A DNA stretch of 64,000 bases from Delftia tsuruhatensis NBRC 16741 (GCF_001571325.1 NZ_BCTO01000042.1:23985-87984), one strand, 5' to 3'; shown: positions 51,534 to 61,102, counted from the first letter of the stretch. Numbers and translations: made by a program. The notes: generated by a model from the sequence alone, not told the origin.

Positions 51534-52682
51534 TTATGCGGGGTAGATGGCGCCCAGGATGCGCGGGCCGCGTGCGCCTGTGACGGCCGGCAGGTTGCCG
51601 GGCAGGCCCAGCAGGGCCTGGCGCGCCAGCCAGGCGAAGGCGGCGGCCTCCACCTGCTGCGGCGGCAGGCCGCGCGCGGCCGTGGTGTCCACGGCCACGC
51701 CGGGCAGCAGGGCGGCGATGCGCTGCATCAGCTGCGTGTTGAAGGCGCCGCCGCCGCAGACCAGCAGCTCGCCGCCGCCACGCCCGAAGCGCTGCACGGC
51801 ACTGGCGCAGGCCCGGGCCGTGAATTCGGTGAGCGTGGCCTGCACGTCGGTGGGGCGGGCATCGGCGGCGCTGGTTGCACTGGCGGACAGATGGCCGGCC
51901 AGCCAGTCCGCGTGGAACAGGTCGCGCCCCGTGCTCTTGGGTGGCGGCTGCTGCAGGAAAGGCTCGGCCAGCAGGCGGTCGAGCAGGGCGGGCAGCACCT
52001 GGCCCGTGGCCGCCCACTGGCCGCCGTCGTCATAGGGCTGGCCCGTGTGTGTCTGGCACCAGCCGTCCATCAGCGCATTGCCGGGGCCGCAGTCGAAGCC
52101 CAGCACCGTGCCATCGCCGGCCAGCACGCTGAGATTGGCAATGCCGCCGATGTTGAGCACCAGCACCGTCTCGCCGGGCCGGCCGAACACGCCCTGGTGG
52201 AAGGCGGGCACCAGTGGCGCACCCTGGCCGCCAGCGGCCACGTCGCGGCTGCGCAGGTCGGCCACCACGGCAACGCCGCTGAGCTCGGCCAGCAGGACCG
52301 GGCTGTTGAGCTGCAGCGTGTAGCCCGTGCCGTCGAACATCTGCGGCCGGTGGCGCACGGTCTGGCCGTGGGCGCCGATGGCCGCGATCTGGCCGGGCGC
52401 CAGGCCCGTGGCCTGCAGCAGCTCCCGCACCACCTCGGCATAGCTGCGCGCCAGCGCATTGGCCGCCAGCGCCGCGCGGTGCAGCTCGTCGCGGCCCTCG
52501 GGGGTGTTCAGGGCCAGCAGCTCGGCGCGCAGCGCGGCATCAAAGCCACGGCTGGCATGCCACAGCACCTGCGTGCCTTCGGCAAAGTCCACAAGCACGC
52601 CATCCACCCCGTCTAGCGAGGTGCCGGACATCAGGCCTATGCAGTAGCGGTGGGCGATGGGGGAGGGGGCTGGCTGGTTCAT
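51534..52682 (-). CDS. anmK: Anhydro-N-acetylmuramic acid kinase, 382 aa
   Basis: Cytosolic enzyme of cell-wall recycling that opens and phosphorylates 1,6-anhydro-MurNAc to MurNAc-6-P. The N-terminus IGLMSGTSLDGVDGVLVDF carries the phosphate-binding loop; AIGAHGQTVRHRP, LNIGGIANLSVL, FDCGPGNALMDGW and VCGGGAFN are the sugar/ATP-site motifs. Length normal. It lies downstream of the M23 peptidase gene but a terminator separates them, so it is probably its own unit. ATG 52682 is the first start before MSGTSLDG homology. Confidence 0.96.
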   Translation of the reverse strand: MNQPAPSPIAHRYCIGLMSGTSLDGVDGVLVDFAEGTQVLWHASRGFDAALRAELLALNTPEGRDELHRAALAANALARSYAEVVRELLQATGLAPGQIAAIGAHGQTVRHRPQMFDGTGYTLQLNSPVLLAELSGVAVVADLRSRDVAAGGQGAPLVPAFHQGVFGRPGETVLVLNIGGIANLSVLAGDGTVLGFDCGPGNALMDGWCQTHTGQPYDDGGQWAATGQVLPALLDRLLAEPFLQQPPPKSTGRDLFHADWLAGHLSASATSAADARPTDVQATLTEFTARACASAVQRFGRGGGELLVCGGGAFNTQLMQRIAALLPGVAVDTTAARGLPPQQVEAAAFAWLARQALLGLPGNLPAVTGARGPRILGAIYPA

Positions 52683-52747
52683 GCCGGCAATGGTAGCCCT
52701 GCAGGACCCCGGGGCTGGCGATCACAAAAGGATGCGTCTGAAACAAC

Positions 52748-52769
52748 AAAGGCTGCCAGGGCAGCCTTT
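52748..52769 (-). terminator. Rho-independent terminator of the M23 peptidase gene
   Basis: AAAGGCTGCC (52748-52757) and GGCAGCCTTT (52760-52769) form a ten-base stem, followed in the minus direction by GTTGTTT. Located between the peptidase stop and anmK start. Confidence 0.85.
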
Positions 52770-52786
52770 GGAGGGGGGTGCAGTGC

Positions 52787-54181
52787 TCAGCGCTCGGTGG
52801 CCAAGGCCAGCGCCTCGTTCGATGCCTGCAGCTCGATGCGCATCTGCGCGGCCATCTTGTCGAAGGCGGCGCGGCCGGCCTTGGAGACGGGGCGGGCGGC
52901 ATCGGTGGCCTGGACGATGGTCATGGGGTCGCGGTGCTCGCCATTGACGCGGAACTCGAAGTGCAGGTGCGGGCCCGTGGCCCAGCCCGTGGAGCCCACG
53001 TTGCCGATGATGTCGCCCTGTTCCACGCGCTGGCCGCGCGTGACGCCGATGTGGCTCAGGTGGGCATAGACCGTGGTGTGGTTGTTGGCGTGGTCCACGA
53101 AGATCACGTTGCCGTAGCCGTTCTGCACTCCCGCGAAGGAGACGGTGCCGTCGCCCACGGTGCGTACCTTGGTGCCCGTGGGCGCCGCGAAGTCCGTTCC
53201 CAGGTGGGCTCGCCAGGTCTTGTGGATGGGGTGCATGCGCATGGCAAAGCCGCTGCTGATGCGCGAGAACTCCACGGGCGAGGTCAGGTAGGCCTGGCGG
53301 CGGCTCTTGCCGTCCATGGTGTAGTAGTCGCCCTTGGCCTTGCCTTCGTCCTGGAACCACAGGGCCTGCACGACCTTGCCGTTGTTGTGGAACTCGGCGC
53401 TGAGCACGCGGCCCGCGCGCAGCGGCTCGCCATCGGCTTCCAGCGATTCGTAGACCACCGAGAAGCGGTCGCCCTTGCGCAGGCCGCGGCGGAAGTCCAC
53501 GTCGCCCTGGAAGATGTCGGCCATCTGCATGGCCACGGCGTCGGGAATGGAGGCCGCATCGGTGGCGGCGAACAGCGAGCTGCGGATGATGCCGCCGGCC
53601 AGGCGCGGCGAGGCGGTCAGCTTGCCCGTCTCGATGCGTGTGCTCAGTTCATTGTTCTTGCGCTCGACCACGAGGCGGCGGAAGCTGCCGTCCTCGTCGG
53701 GTGCCCAGCGCACGGTCAGCAGGGACAACTGGTGGTCGGGCGTGGTCTCGGCCGTCACCAGGCGGCCGGCGCGGCCCAGCACATGCTGGCGCACCTGGTC
53801 GTTGCCGCGCATGAAGGCGGCGGCGGCCGGATCGGCCACGCCCAGGCGCTGCAGCAGGGTTTCGGCCGTGTCGCTGCCACGCGTGTATTCGGAACGGTAC
53901 AGGGACATGCCCTGCACACTGTCGGTCAGCTCGGCCAGGGTCTGGCCTTCTGCCAGCGATTCCACGGGCGTGGAGAGCATGCGCACCGGCAGGTCGGCCG
54001 GATCGGGTCCCAGGTTGGCCACGGCGAAGGCGCCGCCGCCGCCCGTGAGCAAGATGGCTGCCAGTGCTGCGGTGACACGCTGGGGGTGTTGCTGGATCAC
54101 GGAGGTCAGCCGCGCAACAAGAGCACCGCTGGCATGGTTCAAGCCATATTTCACAACATCAGATCCTTGGGTTGCGCGCAT
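52787..54181 (-). CDS. M23-family metallopeptidase (murein endopeptidase-like), 464 aa
   Basis: Likely periplasmic peptidase cutting peptidoglycan cross-bridges (MepM-like). A single membrane anchor lies near residues 38-58 (VTAALAAILLTGGGGAFAVA). A middle domain related to the OapA/Csd3 type precedes the LytM domain. Zinc ligands are intact: H326 and D330 in HLGTDFAAPTGT, and H405 and H407 in TGPHLHFEFRVNG. ATG 54181 is close to the divergent tyrS (start 54346), leaving ~165 bases for two promoters. A terminator follows. The exact physiological substrate cannot be told. Confidence 0.9.
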   Translation of the reverse strand: MRATQGSDVVKYGLNHASGALVARLTSVIQQHPQRVTAALAAILLTGGGGAFAVANLGPDPADLPVRMLSTPVESLAEGQTLAELTDSVQGMSLYRSEYTRGSDTAETLLQRLGVADPAAAAFMRGNDQVRQHVLGRAGRLVTAETTPDHQLSLLTVRWAPDEDGSFRRLVVERKNNELSTRIETGKLTASPRLAGGIIRSSLFAATDAASIPDAVAMQMADIFQGDVDFRRGLRKGDRFSVVYESLEADGEPLRAGRVLSAEFHNNGKVVQALWFQDEGKAKGDYYTMDGKSRRQAYLTSPVEFSRISSGFAMRMHPIHKTWRAHLGTDFAAPTGTKVRTVGDGTVSFAGVQNGYGNVIFVDHANNHTTVYAHLSHIGVTRGQRVEQGDIIGNVGSTGWATGPHLHFEFRVNGEHRDPMTIVQATDAARPVSKAGRAAFDKMAAQMRIELQASNEALALATER

Positions 54182-54345
54182 CCGGCCTGGGGGCCGGACA
54201 GCATCGCAGCGGCGGGATACGCTCTCCAGACGGGCAACAAGTCCGCGCTCTGTGGTGCGGAAAGGCGGGCGTCTAGAATTCGCCGCAGCGGGAAAATCCC
54301 CGGAGTATACCGACGCGGTCCTACGCGGCCTGGCGAAAAACCCTT

Positions 54346-55578
54346 ATGAATCAATCTGCTGTTACAACATACCCGGTCACTGAAGGTGTAGGCCAAGCGC
54401 TTGAAATCACCCTGCGCGGCGTGGATGAACTGCTGCCCCAGGCCGACTGGGTGCAGAAACTGGCCCGCTCCGAGGCCACGGGCGTGCCGCTGCGCATCAA
54501 GCTGGGCCTGGATCCGACGGCGCCCGACATCCACCTGGGCCACACCGTGGTGCTCAACAAGATGCGCCAGCTGCAGGACCTGGGCCACCAGGTGATCTTC
54601 CTGATCGGCGATTTCACCACCCTGATCGGCGACCCTTCGGGCCGCAACAGCACGCGCCCGCCGCTGACGGCCGAGCAGATCAAGGTCAACGCCGAGACCT
54701 ACTACACCCAGGCCGCCAAGGTGCTGGACCCGGCGCGCACCGAGGTGCGCTACAACAGCGAGTGGTGCGACAAGCTGGGCGCGCGCGGCATGATCGAGCT
54801 GTCGGCCAAGTACACGGTGGCCCGCATGATGGAGCGCAACGACTTCCACCAGCGCTTCACCGAGGGCAGCTCCATCAGCCTGCATGAATTCCTCTACCCG
54901 CTGCTGCAGGGCTATGACTCGGTGGCGCTGCGCGCCGACCTGGAAATGGGCGGCACGGACCAGAAGTTCAACCTGCTCATGGGCCGCCACCTGCAGCAGG
55001 AATACGGGCAGGACACGCAGTGCGTGCTCACCATGCCGCTGCTGGTGGGCCTGGACGGCGAGCACAAGATGTCCAAGTCCAAGAACAACTACATCGGCAT
55101 CACCGAGGACGCCAACACCATGTTCGCCAAGGTGCTGAGCATCTCGGACACGCTGATGTGGAACTGGTACACCCTGCTGTCATTCAAGAGCCTGGCCGAG
55201 ATCGCCGCGCTCAAGGCCGAGGTGGAAGGCGGGCGCAATCCCAAGGACGCCAAGGTGCTGCTGGCCAAGGAGATCACGGCGCGCTTTCACAGCGCGGCGC
55301 TGGCCGATGCGGCCGAGCAGGATTTCAACAACCGCAGCAAGGGCGGCATTCCCGACCAGATCGACGAGGTCAGCCTGTCGGGCGCGCCGCTGGGCATCGG
55401 TGCCCTGCTCAAGCAGGCCAACCTGGCGCCCTCGACCAGCGAGGCCAACCGCCTGATCGACGGCGGCGGCGTGCGCGTGGATGGCACGGCCATCAGCGAC
55501 CGGGGCCTCAAGCTCGAAGCCGGCACCTATGTGGTGCAAGTGGGCAAGCGCAAGTTTGCGCGCGTGACGCTGGGCTGA
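54346..55578 (+). CDS. tyrS: Tyrosyl-tRNA synthetase (TyrZ type), 410 aa
   Basis: Class I synthetase charging tRNA-Tyr. HLGH at residues 63-66 and KMSKS at 241-245 mark the active site; the KMSKS form and 410-residue length fit the TyrZ-type clade rather than the E. coli Tyr[22 protein letters not shown] opening ([16 protein letters not shown]), [11 protein letters not shown] and [13 protein letters not shown] are typical. The C-terminal S4 domain is [20 protein letters not shown] onward. Terminator follows 40 bases after the stop. Confidence 0.97.
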   Translation: MNQSAVTTYPVTEGVGQALEITLRGVDELLPQADWVQKLARSEATGVPLRIKLGLDPTAPDIHLGHTVVLNKMRQLQDLGHQVIFLIGDFTTLIGDPSGRNSTRPPLTAEQIKVNAETYYTQAAKVLDPARTEVRYNSEWCDKLGARGMIELSAKYTVARMMERNDFHQRFTEGSSISLHEFLYPLLQGYDSVALRADLEMGGTDQKFNLLMGRHLQQEYGQDTQCVLTMPLLVGLDGEHKMSKSKNNYIGITEDANTMFAKVLSISDTLMWNWYTLLSFKSLAEIAALKAEVEGGRNPKDAKVLLAKEITARFHSAALADAAEQDFNNRSKGGIPDQIDEVSLSGAPLGIGALLKQANLAPSTSEANRLIDGGGVRVDGTAISDRGLKLEAGTYVVQVGKRKFARVTLG

Positions 55579-55618
55579 TGCCCGCGCCGGGCCATGCGCC
55601 CGGCTGCACAGGGATGAA

Positions 55619-55646
55619 GGACGCCGGCATGCCCGCGTCCTTTTTT
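55619..55646 (+). terminator. Rho-independent terminator of tyrS
   Basis: GGACGCCGGC (55619-55628) pairs with GCCCGCGTCC (55631-55640) apart from one mismatch, followed by six T. Confidence 0.88.
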
Positions 55647-55669
55647 CATCGCCGGGCCGCCCCAAGATG

Positions 55670-55690
55670 AAAACGGCCCCCTCGGGGGGC
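55670..55690 (-). terminator. Rho-independent terminator of the LysR gene
   Basis: GCCCCC (55676-55681) and GGGGGC (55685-55690) with a three-base loop, then CGTTTT in the minus direction. It forms part of a GC-rich block (to about 55728) that resembles a second dispersed repeat type; no other copy is in the window. Confidence 0.7.
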
Positions 55691-55729
55691 GCGGACCTTG
55701 CGCAGCAAGGGGAGCATGGGGGTTATTTT

Positions 55730-56704
55730 TCAAGCCGGGGGCGATTCGACGGTTTCGCGCGTGACCTCGGCCTGCTCCTGCAGCCACCGGCAGAAGGCGG
55801 CCACCTCGGGACGCGCGGCGCTGCGCGGGCCCACGATCAGCCAGTAGGCCAGCGGCGATTCCAGCCGGTGCGCGGGCAGCACCTCGACCAGGTCGCCAGC
55901 CGCCAGCGCATCGGCCACCAGCGGCAGGCGTGCAATGGCCAGGCCCTGTCCGGCCAGTGCGGCCTGCACGATCTGGTGGGCGTAGTTGAAGTACAGCCAG
56001 CGCGGCGGCTGCAGCTGGTCGCAGCCCTGCACGCCGAACCAGCGCTGCCAGCCCAGCCACTCCAGCTGGGGCATGCGGTGGGCGTCGCCGGTCTCGATCA
56101 GCGTGTAGCGGGCCGCGTCGGCCGGCGTCTTGAGCGGCGGGCCGCCGGCCAGCAGGCGCGGGCTGGCCACCACGGCCAATTGCTCGCCGAACAGGCGCTG
56201 CGCCTGGTGCCAGCCGTCGCCCGCGCGGCCGTAGCGCAGGGCCAGGTCCACATCGGTGGTGTCCAGGTCCATCACGGTGTCGCTGGTGTCGATGCGGATG
56301 TCGATATCGGGCCAGGCGCGCTGGAAGGACTCCAGGCGCGGGATCAGCCACATGGCGGCAAAGCTGGCCCAGGTGGTGATGGCCACGCTCTTGCGGCCCA
56401 CGGTCTGGCGGATCTGGCGCACCGAGGCGTCGATCTGCTCCAGCGCGGGCGCCACCGAGCGCAGCAGCTGGGCGCCGGCCCCGGTCAGCTCCACGGCGCG
56501 CGTGTGACGCAGGAACAGCGGCACGCCGACTTCATCCTCCAGCGACTGGATCTGGCGGCTCACGGCCGACTGCGTCAGCGACAGCTCGTCGGCGGCCGCG
56601 CGGAAATTCAGGTGCCGGGCCACGGCCAGGAAGGCACGCAGATGGCCGGCTCCGATGGCGCGTGTGCGCAGCAGGGGAACGGGTGCAGTGGTGGCATGGG
56701 GCAT
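55730..56704 (-). CDS. LysR-family transcriptional regulator, 324 aa
   Basis: DNA-binding regulator with an N-terminal winged helix (about 18-77: LRAFLAVARHLNFRAAADEL, LTQSAVSRQIQSLEDEVG) and a substrate-binding domain starting VAITTWASFAAMWLIPRL. The GcvA-like effector domain has DTTDVDLALRYGRAGDGW. ATG 56704 is preferred; GTG 56806 would overlap the divergent glmU start region. It may control glmU or itself, but no target can be named. Terminator at 55670-55690. Confidence 0.9.
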   Translation of the reverse strand: MPHATTAPVPLLRTRAIGAGHLRAFLAVARHLNFRAAADELSLTQSAVSRQIQSLEDEVGVPLFLRHTRAVELTGAGAQLLRSVAPALEQIDASVRQIRQTVGRKSVAITTWASFAAMWLIPRLESFQRAWPDIDIRIDTSDTVMDLDTTDVDLALRYGRAGDGWHQAQRLFGEQLAVVASPRLLAGGPPLKTPADAARYTLIETGDAHRMPQLEWLGWQRWFGVQGCDQLQPPRWLYFNYAHQIVQAALAGQGLAIARLPLVADALAAGDLVEVLPAHRLESPLAYWLIVGPRSAARPEVAAFCRWLQEQAEVTRETVESPPA

Positions 56705-56808
56705 GGCGCCGCCAGCATACGTCAATCGTGTGACCGGCCGCAGCCCTTGGCGGGCAGATAATCGGCGGCGTTGCCGGCACAGGTTCTGGCGTTTTGGATG
56801 AATCACCT

Positions 56809-58239
56809 ATGACAGCACCTCTGGATCTCGTCATCATGGCCGCGGGCAAGGGCACGCGCATGAAAAGCCGCCTGCCCAAAGTCCTTCAGCGCCTGGCGGG
56901 GCGCCCGCTGCTGGGCCATGTGCTGGCGACCGCAGCGCAGCTGGATGCGCGTTCGGCCGTGGTGGTCACGGGCCACGGCGCGGACCAGGTGGAGCCCGCC
57001 ATGGCGGCGGCCTGCCAGGGCGGCTCCATGGCGCTGAAGTTCGTGCGCCAGGAGCCGCAGCTGGGCACGGGCCATGCGGTGCAGCAGGCCGTGCCTGCGC
57101 TGGCGGGCGACGGCATGGTCATCGTGCTCTCGGGCGATGTGCCGCTGACGCAGGCCGACACGCTGCGCGCCCTGGTCGATGCGGCCGATGGCCAGCGGCT
57201 GGCGCTGCTGACCGTGCGCCTGCCCGATCCCACGGGCTATGGCCGCATCGTGCGCGGCGAAGACGGCACGGTGCAGCGCATTGTCGAGCAAAAGGATGCC
57301 AATGACGCCCAGCGCGCCATCCAGGAAATCTACAGCGGCATCATGGCCGTGCCGGCCCGCCACCTGGCCGGCTGGCTGGCCCGCCTGACCAATGACAACG
57401 CCCAGGGCGAGTACTACCTGACCGACGTGGTCGCCATGGCCGTGGCCGACGGCGTGCCCGTGGTCGCGCACTGCATTGCCGACCCCGTGCAGGTGGCCGG
57501 CGTCAACAGCCCGCTGCAGCTGGCCGAGCTGGAGCGCGCCCACCAGGGCGCCCAGGCCCGCACGCTGATGGAGCAGGGCGTGCGCCTGGCCGACCCCGCG
57601 CGCTTTGACCTGCGCGATGACCCGCGCACCGGCCGCGCGGCACGCCTGGTCTGCGGGCAGGATGTGGAGATCGACGTGGGCTGCATCTTCAGCGGCCATG
57701 TGGAGATTGGCGAAGGCGCGCGCATCGGCGCCTATTGCAGCATTGCCAACGCCACGATTGCGGCGGGCGCCGTCATCCATCCGTACACGCATGTCGATGG
57801 CGAGAAGGCCGGCGTCAGCGTGGGCGAGGGCGCCCTGGTGGGCCCGTTTGCGCGCCTGCGCCCCGGGGCGCAGCTGGGCCGCGAAGTGCACATCGGCAAC
57901 TTCGTCGAGGTCAAGAACTCCGTGCTGGCCGATGGCGCCAAGGCCAACCACCTGGCCTACCTGGGCGATGCCACGGTGGGCGAGCGCGTCAACTATGGCG
58001 CCGGCTCCATCACGGCCAACTACGACGGCGTGAACAAGCACCGCACGGTGATCGAGGCCGACGTGCACATCGGCAGCAACTGCGTGCTGGTGGCGCCCGT
58101 CACCATTGGCGCGGGCGGCACGGTGGGCGGCGGCTCCACGGTCACCAAGAGCACCGAGCCTGGCGTGCTCACGGTATCGCGGGGCAGGCAGGTGAGCATC
58201 ACCAGCTGGAAGCGCCCGGTCAAACTGCCCAAGTCCTGA
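56809..58239 (+). CDS. glmU: Bifunctional GlmU: glucosamine-1-P acetyltransferase / GlcNAc-1-P uridyltransferase, 476 aa
   Basis: Makes UDP-GlcNAc for peptidoglycan and LPS. The N-terminal uridyltransferase has LVIMAAGKGTRMKSRLPKVL, QLGTGHAVQQA and SGDVPLT. The C-terminal left-handed beta-helix carries hexapeptide repeats, with NFVEVKNSVLADGAKANHLA, YLGDATVGERVNYGAGSITA and NYDGVNKHRT at the acetyl-transfer site. ATG 56809 is used; an in-frame TTG at 56794 was rejected. With glmS 3 kb downstream it covers most of the UDP-GlcNAc pathway. Divergent from the LysR gene by 104 bases. Confidence 0.98.
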   Translation: MTAPLDLVIMAAGKGTRMKSRLPKVLQRLAGRPLLGHVLATAAQLDARSAVVVTGHGADQVEPAMAAACQGGSMALKFVRQEPQLGTGHAVQQAVPALAGDGMVIVLSGDVPLTQADTLRALVDAADGQRLALLTVRLPDPTGYGRIVRGEDGTVQRIVEQKDANDAQRAIQEIYSGIMAVPARHLAGWLARLTNDNAQGEYYLTDVVAMAVADGVPVVAHCIADPVQVAGVNSPLQLAELERAHQGAQARTLMEQGVRLADPARFDLRDDPRTGRAARLVCGQDVEIDVGCIFSGHVEIGEGARIGAYCSIANATIAAGAVIHPYTHVDGEKAGVSVGEGALVGPFARLRPGAQLGREVHIGNFVEVKNSVLADGAKANHLAYLGDATVGERVNYGAGSITANYDGVNKHRTVIEADVHIGSNCVLVAPVTIGAGGTVGGGSTVTKSTEPGVLTVSRGRQVSITSWKRPVKLPKS

Positions 58240-58333
58240 GACTTCCGAGACACGTGGGCTCGAGGGCCCGCATCGCCGGCGGGTCCCGTACGGGGCAAGC
58301 CGATTTTCCGAATCTCCTGACCCTGTCCATGCC

Positions 58334-59191
58334 ATGACGGAACCTTTCGCCCACCCTCCGCCCGACCCTGCCGCCGACCTGCAAGGCCCGCCCCGCACGC
58401 TGCAGGACGCGCTGGAGCGCCTGGCCCAGCGCGAGCAGGAGCTGCAGGCCCTGCGCGCCGCGCAGCAGGAATGGCTGCACGCGGTGTCGCACGACCTGCG
58501 CGCGCCGCTGCGCCATGTGCTGTCCTTCGGCCCCCTGGTGGACGAGCTGCTGTCGCAGGCCGCGCCTTCGCCGCAGGAGCTGCAGGAGGCACGCGGCTTC
58601 CTGCAGACCATGGACCAGTCCGCCCGACGCATGGGCGGCATGCTCGACGGCCTGCTGGCCCTGGCGCGCGCCGCCCGCACGCCCATGCAGTGGCAGCCCA
58701 TTGCCTTGCAGGAACTGCTGGAGCAGGCGCGCACGGCGGTGCTGGCGCAGCCGCGCTGGGCGGCCTGCGGCGCGGCGGCGCGGCTGCAATGGAGCCTGCC
58801 GCAGCAAAGTCCCGCCGTGCGTGCCGACGCGGCCCTGCTGCGCCAGGTGCTGGAGGCGCTGCTGGACAACGCCGTCAAGTTCACCCAGCCCGTGGCCCAG
58901 CCGCGCATTGCCATCGATGTGGAGCGTCATGCCGACGGCGGCATCACGCTCAGCGTGACGGACAACGGCGTGGGGTTCGACCCCTCGCGTGCGGGCGCGC
59001 TGTTCGGCATCTTCCAGCGCATGCACCGTGAGTCGGAGTTTCCGGGCCTGGGCACGGGCCTGGCCCTGGTGCGCGGCGTCATGCGCCGCCACGGCGGCGA
59101 GGCCACCATCCGCGCCACGCCGGCGGGCGGCTGCAGCGTATGCCTGAACTGGCCCGGCGGCGAAGTGCGGCGCACGGATCGCGGGCTCTGA
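58334..59191 (+). CDS. Soluble sensor-type histidine kinase without input domain, 285 aa
   Basis: Cytoplasmic histidine kinase core. After a short coiled-coil (about 22-48) comes HisKA with WLHAVSHDLRAPLRHVLSF, phospho-acceptor H53. The HATPase domain has LLDNAVKFTQPV, DNGVGFDPSRAGALFGIFQR and LGTGLALVRGVMRRHGGE. No membrane helix, PAS or GAF domain is visible, so signal input must come from a partner. The FQRMHRESEFPGLGTGLA segment resembles kinase modules of bacteriophytochromes. No response regulator gene is adjacent. It is convergent with the diguanylate cyclase gene, 25 bases between stops. ATG 58334 follows a poor ribosome site. Confidence 0.88.
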   Translation: MTEPFAHPPPDPAADLQGPPRTLQDALERLAQREQELQALRAAQQEWLHAVSHDLRAPLRHVLSFGPLVDELLSQAAPSPQELQEARGFLQTMDQSARRMGGMLDGLLALARAARTPMQWQPIALQELLEQARTAVLAQPRWAACGAAARLQWSLPQQSPAVRADAALLRQVLEALLDNAVKFTQPVAQPRIAIDVERHADGGITLSVTDNGVGFDPSRAGALFGIFQRMHRESEFPGLGTGLALVRGVMRRHGGEATIRATPAGGCSVCLNWPGGEVRRTDRGL

Positions 59192-59216
59192 GTCTGCCTG
59201 CCGCTGGCGCCAGCCC

Positions 59217-60341
59217 TCAGATCAGCGTGTCGTCCGGCTCGGGCTGGTGTGCCTGGCGCGAGGCCTCGCTGCCCGCGTCCGTGCCCGACCTGGTGGGCGC
59301 GCTGCCGGCCATCAGCGGCGCAGCAGGTATCACCTGGTCGCGCCCGGCGTCCTTGGCGCTGTAGAGCGCGCTGTCGGCCGCATTGATCCAGTCCTTGACC
59401 GACAGAAAGCTGGGGTCCGCCGCCGCCACGCCAATGCTGGCGCTGACGCGCAGATGCGGGTGCTCGCGCACGCGCAGCTGGCTCAGCTGGTTGCGTATGC
59501 GCAGGGCCACCGCATAGGCATCGTCCAGATGGGTGTGCATGCACAGCACGGCGAATTCATCGCCTCCGTAGCGGCCGGCCGCGTCATGCGATCGCAGGCA
59601 GTGCCGGATGGTCAGGCCGATGGCCTGCAGCACCTCGTCACCCACGGTGTGCCCAAAGCTGTCGTTGATGCGCTTGAAGTGGTCTATGTCCACGATCAGC
59701 AGGCAGGCCGAGGTCTGCGTCTGCCGGTAGTCGCGCAGCGCGGCGCGCGCCTTCTGCCACCAGTAGTCGCGGCTGTACAGCGTGGTCAGGGGGTCGATGC
59801 GGCTGAGCACCTGCAGCTTCACGTTCTGTCGTGCCAGCTTGCGCACCAGCTGGCGCGTGGACCAGCTGGAGAACACGCTGTGCAGCAGGAGCAGGGGCAG
59901 CATGCTCAGCTGCACTGCCAGGCTGGCCTCCCACTCGGGCGCGGGCCGCAGCAGCAGGGCCCCCACGGCGGCGGCCAGGAAGGTGGCGAACAGCGATTGC
60001 AGCCAGCCGTCGCGCGTGGCCGTGTGGTTGCGGTCTGCAATGCTGATGGCCAGCAGCGCAATGCTGGGCAATGCACAGAAATGCATGACGGGAATCCAGC
60101 TGCCGATGATCAGCGCATCTATCTTCAGATTGGCGTGTTCGGCGCGGTGGCTGTCACGGCTGTGGCGGGCGTGGAGAAAGGCGATGTGCGGCCAGACGAG
60201 GGCGCTCACCAGCACAAAGCCCCAGACAGCCGTGCTGGCGCCCAGCTCGGTCATGGTCGTGCCCACGACGAGGCCACCCAAAGCCATGCTGGAGACGCGC
60301 AAGGGATAGGTGCGGCGATGGATGCGCTGGCGCAAGGACAT
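59217..60341 (-). CDS. MASE2-GGDEF diguanylate cyclase, 374 aa
   Basis: Membrane enzyme making cyclic di-GMP. The N-terminal ~180 residues with four to five helices match the MASE2 sensor (YPLRVSSMALGGLVVGTTM onward), as in DgcC/AdrA. The catalytic domain begins SRIDPLTTLYSRDYW; the active site GGDEF is residues 259-263 and the inhibitory-site RSHD (RxxD) is at 250-253, five residues before it, so product feedback is likely. DIDHFKRINDSFGHTVGD is the metal/nucleotide site. A ~35-residue polar tail ends the protein. c-di-GMP commonly favours fimbriae and polysaccharide, both encoded elsewhere in the window; a direct link is inference. Confidence 0.95.
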   Translation of the reverse strand: MSLRQRIHRRTYPLRVSSMALGGLVVGTTMTELGASTAVWGFVLVSALVWPHIAFLHARHSRDSHRAEHANLKIDALIIGSWIPVMHFCALPSIALLAISIADRNHTATRDGWLQSLFATFLAAAVGALLLRPAPEWEASLAVQLSMLPLLLLHSVFSSWSTRQLVRKLARQNVKLQVLSRIDPLTTLYSRDYWWQKARAALRDYRQTQTSACLLIVDIDHFKRINDSFGHTVGDEVLQAIGLTIRHCLRSHDAAGRYGGDEFAVLCMHTHLDDAYAVALRIRNQLSQLRVREHPHLRVSASIGVAAADPSFLSVKDWINAADSALYSAKDAGRDQVIPAAPLMAGSAPTRSGTDAGSEASRQAHQPEPDDTLI

Positions 60342-60558
60342 GGCGGTGCGAGCCGAGTGCGCGCCGATTGCCTAGCGCGTCAGAAAGTGTTGTTGCATCA
60401 ATTTGTATCATTGTCCCCGTGCGTGCGCAACGCCTTAAAGTCCAACGTTGCCCAAAGTTGGCGTTCGGGACACATTGCAGGCTTGCTGTCCTACGCAGTC
60501 CCGCCGCCGCGCAGTTTCCTGATGCGCACAATTACTCGCAAAATCAAGCGTCCTGGCC

Positions 60559-61074
60559 TCATTGGGCGCCTGTTCCGGGATTTGCCGGCGGCAGCGGCAT
60601 GGCGGTGGAGAACTTGGCGCGCCTGACGCTGAAAAAACTCTTGACATTGCGCACGTTGGCGTCGCCCGTGAATAGCGCCCGGCTCAACTCCAGGTAGGCC
60701 GGCATGTCGGGCGCGGCCACCACGAGGATGAAATCAGGCCCCGCCGATACGCGCCAGCACTGCTGCACGGCGTCCAGCGCCACGGCGCGGCGCTCGAATC
60801 CGTCCAGCGCGTCACTGTCCTGGCGGTCCAGCGAGACCTCCACAATGGCCTGCAGCCCATGGCCCAGGGCGGCGGCCAGGCGTTCGGGCTGCAGGATGGC
60901 CACCTGCCGCTCGATCAGCCCGGACTCCTGCAGCCGCCGCACGCGGCGCAGGCAGGTGGGCGGCGACAGCTGCAGCAGCGCGGCCAGGGCCTGGTTGCTG
61001 CGGCTGCAGTCTTCTTGCAGCAGCTGCAGCAGCTGCAGGTCGGTAGCGTCCAGTTGAATGGAATTTTGGTTCAT
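60559..61074 (-). CDS. Lrp/AsnC-family transcriptional regulator, 171 aa
   Basis: Feast/famine regulator with an N-terminal helix-turn-helix (LDATDLQLLQLLQEDCSRSN, LSPPTCLRRVRRLQESGLIE) and a RAM effector domain (VEVSLDRQDSDALDGFERRA, VSAGPDFILVVAAPDM). ATG 61074. It is divergent from glmS with 137 AT-rich bases between them. That gap holds an Lrp-like palindrome at 61090-61102, consistent with autoregulation. Effector amino acid unknown. The 217 bases between its stop and the cyclase start at 60341 hold only the presumed cyclase promoter. Confidence 0.93.
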   Translation of the reverse strand: MNQNSIQLDATDLQLLQLLQEDCSRSNQALAALLQLSPPTCLRRVRRLQESGLIERQVAILQPERLAAALGHGLQAIVEVSLDRQDSDALDGFERRAVALDAVQQCWRVSAGPDFILVVAAPDMPAYLELSRALFTGDANVRNVKSFFSVRRAKFSTAMPLPPANPGTGAQ

Positions 61075-61089
61075 TTTGTTATTTATATT

Positions 61090-61102
61090 GAAATAATATT
61101 TC
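61090..61102. promoter_or_regulatory. Candidate Lrp-type operator between lrp-like gene and glmS
   Basis: GAAATA A TATTTC (61090-61102) is a perfect AT-rich inverted repeat, 16 bases from the regulator start codon. A partial repeat, GAAATATTA, begins near 61119. The pattern fits the loose 15-base Lrp/AsnC consensus. Function inferred from position. Confidence 0.5.

Noticed and set aside
54151..55065. 304-codon minus-strand ORF opposite tyrS
   Set aside because: Shadow of tyrS, no domain, no ribosome site.
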